From: Arabidopsis thaliana
Lineage: Eukaryota; Streptophyta; Magnoliopsida; Brassicales; Brassicaceae
Direction of reading: 5' to 3'
Length of the DNA: 64,000 bases
Assembly (NCBI RefSeq): GCF_000001735.4
Contig: NC_003076.8
Coordinates: 21,827,835 to 21,891,834 of the forward strand
The position numbers were made by a program, and so were the translations under genes. Below, piece by piece: positions 11,984 through 22,494 of the stretch (position 1 is the first letter of the stretch; each line of letters starts with the position of its first letter). The notes beneath the pieces are model-generated. The model did no database searches. It was not told the origin of the DNA and worked only from the letters and a program-made list of their open reading frames with translations.

Positions 11984-13238
11984 TTAGATAAGACCGGGTA
12001 GGAGATAAAGAGGCCAATTTAGAGGCATAGATGATGTAAAGTGGTGTACTTTTTGGGAACTCATGTCGTAAAAACCAAGGCCATATCCAATGTAATATAT
12101 ATAGTTAGGCTTCAGTCCAGGATTATTGCTTGCCTCAAGACATAATGTCTCATTGTTGCCAAAGAAAATGCAGAGATCTCCAATGTCTTCAGTGTAATAA
12201 GCGGCAATCTCTCCATCCGTTGCTTTTGTATTTAGCTTAAACACCATGAATCTCTTGGTTTTGTTGAATATAACCTCCTTGTCTCCTTGGTCGTATGTCT
12301 CCACATACCTGCAAGAGTGTTGTTGGTTATTGTTATATATAGTTTAGTTAATTTAGTTGTTCTGTTTATCAAGACTCACTGCTTAACAACAAAAATTCTG
12401 CCACCGGGGGACTCAACCAAGTGCTCTATCTTGATACACATAGCCAACAACTCCCACTCGGACTGTGGCATCATTGGGATATTTCTCAAATGCAACCTCG
12501 TATACTTTTTGTTCATGTTGAGATCAAAAGAACACAAGAAACTTGCTCCCATTATCACGAGGAACAACATCTGGTTTCTTGGGGAATAAACGATATCAGA
12601 GGCCGTCGTGTGGATCTCGTTACCATCGCATCCAACCCATTGCGAGTGGTGATTAGGCCTACAGAGATATATATCGGAGCATAAGAACTTGATGTACACT
12701 ACATAATCGTCTTCTTGGTCTGGGGGATAGGATAAGGAGACATTTATGATGACTCTGGAAGGATCATACATAGGATCAGGAAGAGGAGGCAGAGTAATGA
12801 CTCTAAGGGACCCGAGATTGAACACGTCGCTTAGATGTACGGTTCCATCATGTTTGCTCATAAAAGCTATCCAGCCACGCGAGCTTCCAATGACTCTTGA
12901 ATCTTGGTACAACAACTTTGGAAATGACTTGTGGATAACTTCGATGATCTCTTCCTTACTCAGATCAAACAACTTGAAACTCATGATGATGTTTTCAGCT
13001 TCTGGAGACTCTCCTACTTTATCACCTACAAGTACCATATACGGAGTTTGCTTTGGAGATGAGGAGAAGAAACGAGCAGCCTTGTGATCACTTTCTTCTT
13101 CTTCAACCTGTGATTGTTCGTGGAAGGAACTAGAAAAATCATCATAAAGAAACACAGCAAAACACTTATATATTTTGTTGATAACGACTAGTAAAAGCTT
13201 ACAGAGAGATTTGCGACTAGATTGAAAAGCAGAGACAT
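11984..13238 (-). CDS. DUF295 family protein (KIB1-4 beta-propeller-like)
   Basis: Three exons on the minus strand: 13203-13238, 12380-13107 and 11984-12308, 362 residues. The 12-codon first exon encodes MSLLFNLVANLS; I chose it because the other DUF295 gene in this window has an exon of the same length and sequence type at the same place, followed by GTAAG. The C-terminal exon carries the DUF295 signature (KRFMVFKLN, YTEDIGDLCIFFGNNETLCL, NPGLKPNYIYYIGYGLGFYD). The short hydrophobic N-terminus could be an organellar targeting start, as proposed for part of this crucifer-expanded family, but that is inference. No F-box is present. The molecular function is unknown. Likely AT5G53780. Confidence 0.85.
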
Positions 13239-15666
13239 TGTTATCCTAGAAAACAACCCCAAACTCACTTGATTTGTTCTAAATTCGTAACAACCATAAG
13301 GTTGTGATCTCATGTGTTTATGTTTTCACATTCACGTGTTATATACTATTTTTGACGTACTTTCCAAGAAACATATCAAATACTATCAAAAAGAAATCAA
13401 CAGAAAAGAAAGTAATTGACAAAATACATCATATGATTCGTTAAGGAAACATATAACAAAAAACAGAAGAAAAAAAAACAGAAACAAATATGTAAACTAT
13501 ATACTCACCAAAAAAATATATACACTTTTCTAAATTAATAGTATTTATGGGCATTTTGAAAGTGTATATTTTATAAGTTGAAGACCCTAACAACACGACA
13601 TGTGTAAAAGTTATAATTCATAAAATTTTGACACATGTTAAATAAAATTTGTTAGTGTTAATTTCAGACGTATTGTTCAAGAACACATATCCAGTGATCA
13701 GGATAAGAATCTCAAAAATTAAGAGAAAAGGAAATCTGAAAAAGTCTATATAACATGTGTCGTTGCTGACTTGAAAATGATAGTGATCATTCAAGGTTTT
13801 GACATTATAATTTAGTTTTAGATATTAGAGCCCATATATAACATCTTGCATTTCTTCGAGGCCCAACTAGGTGAACCATACTTTAAAGTCCGAATTCATA
13901 GCTTATGTTGCTTATGTCACGTGGGTCAGCCTTCAGCCTTGTTTATTAGCAAGATTTTACAAGATATTGTTCGTTTGACCACTTAACCACTTCTTTAATC
14001 CGGTCGCATTAGTTACCATAGTGACAAAAAGCCCAAGTAGTATAAGGTTTCAAGCCCAATTATATTGTTTTAGCAGGCCAGGCTTACTTAGATTTAAAAC
14101 CAAATTTGTCTTCATTTTTTCTCTGAACGAGAATCGAAAGCATTTTTTATACTTGATTCATTACCCATTATTTACTAAATTATTTACAAAATTTGCCATT
14201 AATATTATATATAAATATTTCAACAACATAAAAAATAAAAAGCAAATTCTAATTTAAATAATTAAAAATGAAATTCCAATCAAAACAACTTAATAATTAA
14301 GCAAGTAACATTTCGGAACTTAATATTTAACTACCTTCATTTTTTTTATATAAACATAAAATTATATGTTAACAACTATATTGATATCAATTAATATATG
14401 GATTATAATAATTTATATGCCAAAAAATCCTAGTTCAAATAAAATAGTTATGTATATTACATTACATAATACACAAGTAAATTTCAGATTTAATATAATA
14501 ATCCAATAAATTTTGTAATACACTCAATATATTTACTTAATAATTAATTTGTCCTGCATATAGTAAATGTAAACTATCTAATGTATTTTAGTGTATTTTT
14601 ATAAAGTGTCTACGCAGCATTTAAAATCTCACCAACTTATTTATTCTCGATTGTAAATAATTGGTAGTGTAATATTTTGTGTAAGAACCAGAAACTTCGT
14701 TTTAGTCTATACATAATTCACTCTAAATCCTAAAATCATTAATGTACACAAAATAATTGGGGCAACGAGCACATAAAAATACTAACAAGGAAACTATATG
14801 TACCGAAATCTTTAACATATTTCACGTTAAAACTAACAAAATATGTTTTTTATTTTTTTTTGTCGTCAACTAACAAAATATGTTAGATAATTCGAAAATG
14901 ATATCAAATATAATCCAAAATAAAGTAATGAGAAAATACTTCAAAAAGTATAGATAAATATAATCATCTAAAAAGTAAACATATAACAAATTAAAGAATG
15001 AGATTAAAACTATATAACTATGAATTGTAAAAAAAGAAACAAATAAACATTGAGAGTAATATATATACTTTTTAAATAAATATTACTTGGTTATAAGAAA
15101 TTAAAAGTGTACTTATATAAGTTTAAGACCCTAACAACGCAACACGTGTAGTAATTATAACTCGTAAACTTTTGACATGTGTGTTAAGAAAATACTTTTT
15201 TTTAAAAAGACATATGTGTCATTTTAGAGTTTAGACTCACATATCATTATCTTTTAAAAATAATGGTCACGACTTATATTTCAGATTATTTTCAGAAAGA
15301 AATCAACAGAAAAAAAAAAAAAAAAAAGGTGACAAATCCCATTTCTGAAAATTTGAAGTATAACATTAAAAAGTAACTAATTCGATTTTAGAAAGAAAAG
15401 ATTGAAAAAAACAAATACATTAAAATAACATATTTCTTTCTAAGTAAATATGAATAGCTATATGGGAAATTTGAATTTATTTTTACATGTGTCACACAAG
15501 TTATTTATACAAACACATAATTCAAAATCTTAGGATTACAAAATTACGTGTCTGAAGAAAATATATCAGATTTATAAATAATTTATATTATATATAAGAC
15601 ATAGAGGCATATAGTTGACGGGTGTAAAAACAATAGGGTTTAATACTTGTAGTTAATTTGAAAACA
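13239..15666. other. Shared upstream region of two head-to-head DUF295 genes
   Basis: 2.4 kb of AT-rich DNA between divergent start codons. It contains the block at about 13265-13385 shared with 2.5 and 19.2 kb. Two related stretches lie in the same orientation: about 13557-13640 (AAGACCCTAACAACACGACA) and 15095-15190 (AAGACCCTAACAACGCAACA). A stretch at about 14884-15075 recurs near 19940-20150. No gene is seen. Confidence 0.55.
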
Positions 15667-17047
15667 ATGTCTCTGCTTTTCGGATTAGTTGCAAAACATT
15701 CTGTAAGTATTACTTTTCCCTAAAAACCAAACCGAAATAATGTGTTTTGCCAACTTTCTCTATGTATCCTTACTTTATTTTTCTATTTATGTGGATTCCT
15801 TCGCAATCAATCACAGGTAGAAGAAAGTGACGCGGTCCGTTTCTGCTCATACCCACGGCAAACCCCATACATGTTGTTCAACTGCAGTTTGGGTAATGTA
15901 GACAGATATTCAAATATAACTATAAGTTATAATATATTTAATCCAAGGAATGAAAAAATCATCAAGATCACTGATAAAGTTTTTGTAAAAAGTTTACCGG
16001 ATCCCGAACAATTCGTCTTACTTGGAACCTCACGAAGCTGGGCAGCTTTTACGCGTATACATGATACAATTATATTTCTCACTGACGTGTTTAATCCTTG
16101 GTCCTCCGAATCATCCACCAGAACCATTACTCTGCCTCCATTGGTATCTAATGGCATAAAGGCCTCCGTTTCATTGTCCACTCCTTCTCCAGACGACGAC
16201 AATGATTATATAGTTAGTGTCAGCTTCTTTAGATCTAAACTTTATTATTGTATGCCTAATCGAGATTCAGAGTGGACTAGTACTAACATTCCATTTTCTT
16301 GCGATTTCAACTCACAAGTCGTTTACTCTCGAAAACGCCAAATGTTTTACCTCCTCACAACTGGATGTGCCTATATAGCTGCCTTGGATCTCAAAAACAA
16401 TAAGGACCCTACCTTCCTTCAAATACAGTTTCAGAACTTCCCTTTGATACCACAACACGAGTGGGAGATATTGGCTTCATGTTTACGGAGTGACTATATT
16501 GCTGAGTCGTCTTCTGGCGAACGTTTCATTGTTCAATGGTAAGCCCACAAATAATAGAGCCACGTAACTAGCTAGGTTTCTTTTAGCTAGTAACAATTGT
16601 GATTAGTATCTCTTATATGAAAGTTAGATAAAGTTAGATAAGTCCATGATAATATGTTTTGTTCGAAATGATCGGAAAAACTATATTTTACTCTATAGGT
16701 ATTTGACGTATGTGGTGGAACCATGGGGCAATGGGAACATAACTAAAGTATTTAGAGAAACCAAGAGATTCATGGTCTTCAAGGAAGAAGAAGAGCATAA
16801 ATTCCAAAGAAGGAAAATGATTGCAAACTACACAGAAAATATTGGAGATCTTTGCATTTTCATTGGGAGGAATGAGACATTTTGTTTGGAAGCAAGCAAG
16901 TATCCGGGACTCAGGCGTAACTCTATATATTATACCGGTCATGGCTTTGGTGTTTACGATATCCGTAAGAAAAGCTTCCGTGAATATGACTCAAGTGATT
17001 TTCCTATGTTCAACGAATTGTTATTTCTGTCACCACCTCTATATTAG
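15667..17047 (+). CDS. DUF295 family protein (KIB1-4 beta-propeller-like)
   Basis: Three exons: 15667-15702, 15817-16538 and 16699-17047, 368 residues, with introns at the same positions as the divergent copy at 12-13 kb. Exon 1 encodes MSLLFGLVAKHS; exon 2 starts VEESDAVRF after CACAG; exon 2 to 3 joins as IVQW/YLTYVVEPWG. The DUF295 hallmark is in exon 3 (KRFMVFKEE, YTENIGDLCIFIGRNETFCL, YPGLRRNSIYYTGHGFGVYD). The two genes are clearly paralogues but differ at many residues, so the duplication is not recent. No biochemical role is established for this subfamily. Likely AT5G53790. Confidence 0.85.
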
Positions 17048-17825
17048 TAAGTTTTCATGGGTATAAAACATTCAACCCGACCCGAGCCTAAATTGAATCT
17101 GCCACAAAAAAAAAAAACTCTCAAGTCCAAGTGGTGTAATCTGAAAAAACTGTTGGATTCCGAATCAGCTCGTGGGTACCCAAATTTGGCTCTTTCAAAT
17201 GACTTTGCACTTTTTTTAATTTTCATCTAAGTTTTTTTTTTAAATTAAAATATGTATTCATCTACATTTTATTTTGTATTTTATGAAATTAACTAGAATC
17301 AAATACCTTAATTTAAATGTTCGTCAATTGTTCTTCAGACTTAACAAAGGAATCCAAATTATCATCGATTTCTTTTATAGCAAAGTATCAGCCAGTATCT
17401 ACAAATCGTGTACTCGGGTTTGATTAGCCTTTGACACAACCGGCACTGATGTGAAACTGTTCTAGGAGATTACGGAAAAATAAAGCTAAGTGTAAAATAA
17501 TATATATAAAACAGTAACCTTTTTTACGGTTAACAAGACTCCTATGTCACGCATTTAACTCTTGAACACAATCATATTGGCCAATCAATACACACATTAT
17601 TCTCTATATATTCCACTCACAACAGCTTTATATCTTTGCCATAGTCCCATCTTGTTCATATCCATATCGAATCCGTATCATGCCACATAAACAATACCAT
17701 GCATAACCATAAATATGCATTTATCAATCAAATTAACAACAACAAAATCGTGTAAATAACCATATATATGCATGTGCAATCGTCTGGATACGGGCAAGGA
17801 ACATTCAAATGTTAAAAATCAATGT
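17048..17825. other. Intergenic, no gene seen
   Basis: AT-rich 3' flank of the DUF295 gene. Several ATATGCAT words occur at 17690-17770. No coding sequence is supported. Confidence 0.4.
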
Positions 17826-17944
17826 GTTTTGAGAAGGGACGAGAAAGTGTTGGTTATCGCATATATATGCAATAGCACACATAAACTAACATTCCGATCC
17901 ATTTTCGATGCGATAACCAACACTTTCTCGTCCCTTCTCAAAAC
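17826..17944. ncRNA. Perfect 37-bp inverted repeat, candidate small-RNA hairpin
   Basis: The left arm 17826-17862 is exactly complementary to the right arm 17908-17944 over 37 bases with no mismatch; the loop is 45 bases. The arms start GTTTTGAGAAGGGACGAGAA and end ATCGCAT at the loop. Both strands would fold. A perfect stem of this size is typical of young plant MIRNA or siRNA-yielding inverted duplications; old miRNA stems carry mismatches. I do not recognise the arm as a known miRNA, no neighbouring gene contains it, and expression cannot be judged from sequence. The inverted repeat is certain; the ncRNA function is a guess. Confidence 0.4.
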
Positions 17945-19217
17945 GAATATAGACATTACAAATGCGTAATCTTACTAGGCTAGCCAGACATAACACAGAT
18001 ATATGAACATTAATTAATAATTAAGTAACGCTAGTTAATATTTCTTCATGTTGAAATAAAAAGCATGATTGTAACATATTATAGTACGTACATGTTTTTT
18101 CATATCACAAAATTGATATATGTATGTATGTATTATTATAGTACATGTTTATTTTCTTTTTTCTTAGAAGTTAGCACACATTTTCTGTAGGTATAATAGA
18201 CTTTAGTACACATTTTATGTAGTAACAGAGGTTGGCTAGCTGAGTAATTTGAGTAGAATATTCTAGAACATTGGTGTAAAAGAGAAAGAGTGGCTGATTT
18301 AGTAATCACAACCATTACACTAATTAATAGACCAAAGAGAGCATGAATGAGCATGATTAGAGTAAACCGCCATAGAAATTATCTTTTAATTGATAGGCTG
18401 AAATTGGGATAGTTAAGTCTATTTCTTGTTTGATTTTTGTCTTCCTTCAGTTTTATTGGAAATTTTATGTACAAAAAAAAAAGAAAGGAATTTGCAAAGA
18501 AACGAAGCTTCGAGATTCTTTCCTAAAGACACCTCTAAGTAGAAAGCGCGTAACTTCTAAAGTTAGATTATTTTTTTAATTAACCATAGATTTGAGAAAA
18601 TAAAAATAAAACAAAGAAAATAAAAAGAAGAAAATATGAATTATGGCAGAAATATGAACTTTACGCGTACGTCTGTCCTAATAAAGGGTCTGAATATTCG
18701 TGTGATGAACTAGCTACTACTATACTTTTATAGATTTCTCCATGTAATTTTAGTAATTAAAACCTTTATAAAGTTGCGGTTTATTTCATAAGCAGCATTA
18801 TAGTGAGTACAATGATAAATGTTTTTATATATATCACTTACAAGGTAGCTCCCAAGGGTCGAATTGATAAATGTTTAAATCCCCTATAGCTTCTACTAGG
18901 CATGAATTTCCTAGCAACTTGTTTCTTAGGTAAAATCCTAGGAGTTCCTCTTTCTTCTCTGGGACGAAACTCATAGCCGACGATCGACATCATTTTTTTT
19001 TTCTTCTTCTTCTTCTGAAAATAATGAATATTCTCAAGGAAGACGAAGTTCTTTTTTTTTTTGTATGTATGTTCGGAACATGTGGCCCAGTTTTTTTTTT
19101 TTCTCAATAAGTAGCATTATTGTAGTCTCCGTTCTAAAAATCCCCGCCTAGTCTGATTGTGTTTATAAGGTCGTGATCTCATGTGTTTATGTTTTCACTT
19201 TCACATTCACGTGTTAT
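17945..19217. other. Intergenic, repeat fragments
   Basis: AT-rich with poly-A/T runs near 18990 and 19050. About 18715-18815 matches pieces of the 2.7-3.2 kb region, and about 19165-19262 (GTGATCTCATGTGTTTATGT) matches the block upstream of the first DUF295 gene. No gene is supported. Confidence 0.5.
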
Positions 19218-19540
19218 ATATATAATTTTAGACGTATTGTCCAAGAAATATATCAGATATTAGCAAAACAAAAATAAAGAAAAAAGTAAATTTTTTTATC
19301 AATTTTGAGGAAAACATAAGCAAAACATGAACAAACATTTTTGAAAAAATCCAGTAACTAACGAAAATGTTGCTGAAAAAAAATTGACGTTCAAGTTTTG
19401 AATTTATTTACTCTGTTATTCAGATAACTATGACTAAAGGCTCTGCTGTACAAGTGAATGATTTCCAAAAACTTATAGAGAAAATTTTTATTCATCCCTT
19501 TTTATTCTAGCAAATAAAAATATGTCATCTATTAAAAAAA
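19218..19540. repeat. Long direct repeat, copy B
   Basis: Second copy of the block at 10321-10652, same orientation. Shared landmarks include GAGGAAAACATAAGCAAAAC, ACGAAAATGTTGCTGAAA and TTTACTCTGTTATTCAGATA. It lies just beyond the DUF295 pair. Confidence 0.75.
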
Positions 19541-20345
19541 TTATTAATAAAAAAAATATGTCACAATCCTTCCTCTTTTTCATGTAACTCTCACTATTTT
19601 CTTGAATTTGATTTCATCGGTCGTTTAAAAAGATTCGATTTTGAGTTTGTGGATTTTGTTACAGCGGAGGATCAAATCGAACGATAGTGTATACTATAGA
19701 GGAAGGGAATGATTTTTCTTATACTCCTAAATGATGATGATCATTCTTCATCCAATTTATAGGTATAAACTTTAAGTTGATAAATATGTAGGAAATATAA
19801 AATTGTAAGAAAAGATTAATTTTAATTGTTTATGGGAAACTTTGGAGCATGTCCCAAATTCCTGTTTATTAATATAAATAAAATATAATATGAATTTCGC
19901 CTTATACATCTTTATTCAATAATATTTTTGAGATAGTTCTTTAAAAAATTATCAAATATAAACCAAAATAAAAATTAAAAAAAAAACAAAAAAAGAAAGT
20001 AACGATAAAAGTAATAACACTTCAAAAAAAGTATAGATAACTATAATCATCTGACATGTAAACATATAGCAAATAAAAGAATTAGATTAAGAACTATCTA
20101 ACTATGACTTGTATAAAAAGAAACAAATAAACATCAACAGTAACATATATATTTACTGATGAGTTACCCGATCTTCACCTGCAAATGAACAGGCCTACTA
20201 GTCATAACTAATGGGCTTTCTAAACCACAATATTCTTACGGCCCAATTAAATTTAAATTAATATTATTATTCGCAGTTTCGCGAGGCTTTTGTTTTTTTT
20301 ATCACGGCCTAGTTTAGTTAAGCTCTCGCCGGTGATTTAGCGGAG
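19541..20345. other. Intergenic and 5' region of the SCI1-like gene
   Basis: AT-rich. About 19940-20150 is a diverged direct repeat of 14884-15075 (shared CAAAAAAAGTATAGATAACT-like and AAAGAAACAAATAAACAT words). The last 150 bases are the probable promoter of the downstream gene and include GGGCTT and GGCCCA motifs common in promoters of housekeeping genes. Confidence 0.5.
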
Positions 20346-22101
20346 ATGGGAAGTGACCGCGACGGTGCTCCGCCGGAGAACACAAAACGAGAGGTTGAAG
20401 ATAGAGATATCAGAAGAAAATCATCCCGGGAGAAACCGAGTGGTTCTGGAAAGGATTCCGGCGAAGAGAAAGATGTGAGTCGCCGCCGTGAATCGAAGAG
20501 GAGAACAAAAGACGGCAACGATTCCGGCTCTGAATCTGGTTTGGAAAGTGGAAGCGAATCGGAGAAGGAAGAGAGACGTAGAAGTAGAAAGGATAGAGGG
20601 AAGAGGAAATCAGATCGGAAATCATCTAGGAGTAGGAGAAGACGTCGTGATTATTCGAGTAGTAGCTCAGATTCCGAATCAGAATCGGAGTCGGAATATT
20701 CTGATTCTGAGGAGAGTGAGAGTGAAGATGAGAGAAGAAGGAGGAAGAGGAAGAGAAAGGAGAGGGAAGAGGAAGAGAAAGAGAGGAAGAGAAGGAGAAG
20801 AGAGAAAGATAAGAAGAAGAGGAACAAGTCTGATAAAGATGGAGATAAGAAGAGGAAGGAGAAGAAGAAGAAGAAGTCTGAGAAAGTGAAGAAAGGAGCT
20901 GTTACTGAATCATGGGGCAAGTATGGAATCATCAGAGAAACTGATATGTGGTAAAGTTTCTGTCTTTTGGAAGTTCTTAAGCTCCTACTTGTGATTTTAG
21001 TACTGCAATGGATTGTGTATAGATTAGATATTGAAGTTGTTGCTTTGCTTATGTGTAGGAATAAACGTCCAGAGTTCACAGCATGGTTGCTTGAAGTAAA
21101 GAAGGTAACTTTATCTATACGCTCTAAAGTCTTATATGATGCTAATTGAATTCAGAACTTAAGCTGATTAGAGTTATAGAATTGATTTTGGGTATCTGTT
21201 TGGCTCTAATAGGTTAATTTGGAAAGCTTGCCACCTTGGGAAGAGAAGAAAATGTTTAAAGAGTATGTACTGTGATTTATGTTCTGATGTATCTTGTGTT
21301 CATATGAAGCTCTTTTGGTTTCTGATCAAAGGTTGTGTGCAATTGGTTTTTGTTTTCACAGTTTTATGGAGGATCATAATACTGGTACATTTACCTCGAA
21401 AAAGTAAGCTTCTTTCTTGTGTGAATTTATTAGTTTTGGTGAATGCTTATGGTTGAGATTAGTTGTGAATCAAAGATAAAATTTTCTTGCAGATACTATG
21501 ACATTGATGGTTACTATAGACTTAAGTTGGAAAAAGAGATGAAAAAGGGTTTGAAGAAAGCTGGGATTAGTGAACGTACTGTGTTCAATGATGAGGAACA
21601 ACGCCGGTAACCAAAGATTCTTACTTTATATTAGCAGTCAATATAATATAGTCATACCATTGGATGGGTTGCTTAGAAGGCATGTCTTTTGTGCTTGTTT
21701 TAGACTGGAGATGCAGGAATTACGTGAAAGGCAGAAGGAAGAAGAAGTGTTAGCTCTAAAGCGATCAATGGAAGGTGGAATGGTTAGTGTCTTTCTTGAA
21801 TTTTCATGCTCCCTTTGCCATTAATCTACTTAGTTGCACAAATACTTATGTGTTTATAAACCCAATGGCAGGCGCAAGCTATGAAAGAGCAAGCTCGGCT
21901 AAAGGAAGAAATGGTGTACTTATACAAGATTGGGGACATGGAGGTATGATACAAAAAAAAAACTATTTTTTCTGTGCTTTGGATGAATCCTCTGTTCCGT
22001 ATTCTAACTCCATTGTTAACGTAACGTTTTCGGATTACTCTTGATACACACAGGGTGCAGCTGCTATACAGAGAAGGTTGGATCCGGATGTTCCCATGTG
22101 A
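20346..22101 (+). CDS. Lys/Arg/Ser/Glu-rich nuclear protein, SCI1-like
   Basis: Eight exons (20346-20950, 21059-21104, 21213-21262, 21362-21403, 21493-21606, 21704-21782, 21872-21943, 22054-22101) give 351 residues. Residues 1-185 are low complexity: acidic Ser/Glu/Asp patches and Arg/Lys runs (SRSRRRRRDYSSSSSDSE), like SR-type splicing-associated proteins. The conserved core follows (ESWGKYGIIRETDMWNKRPE; FTAWLLEVKKVNLESLPPWE; KKYYDIDGYYRLKLEKEM), resembling style cell-cycle inhibitor 1 and related eukaryotic nuclear proteins. The C-terminus is Glu/Lys-rich and probably helical. Nuclear, RNA-linked location is inferred from composition; biochemical function is not known. Likely AT5G53800. 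Confidence 0.87.
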
Positions 22102-22494
22102 TGTGTAGCTTTTTGTTAAGCTACAATATCTTCTCGATTGTGTTCCAAGAATCGAACTTTTGTAACATTAGGATAAGAGAAACCAAAATTTTATGTCCTA
22201 GAGCCCTAAGATACTACTTTTTTGCTTGCTTGGATATCATTATTCGCCAAGAGGTCAGGTCAAGTTATGAAAATTGGTGAAACATAAATGTCACAAATTA
22301 CAACCAAGACCAATTTCACACTGATAAAAAACATTACACCATGTAGACACATATATCATTACAACGGTAAGAACATCACACGAAAATATTACAAAAGATC
22401 GACCACACACAAATGATAATCACAAACATTACATCCCAAATAGAAGAAGAAACGGGTTGTGTAAATATCGTAAAATGGCATATGTTGAATGAAT

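Noticed and set aside
20651-21079. Open frame on the minus strand across the Ser/Arg-rich exon
   Set aside because: It is a mirror of the low-complexity coding exon of the SCI1-like gene, not an independent gene.
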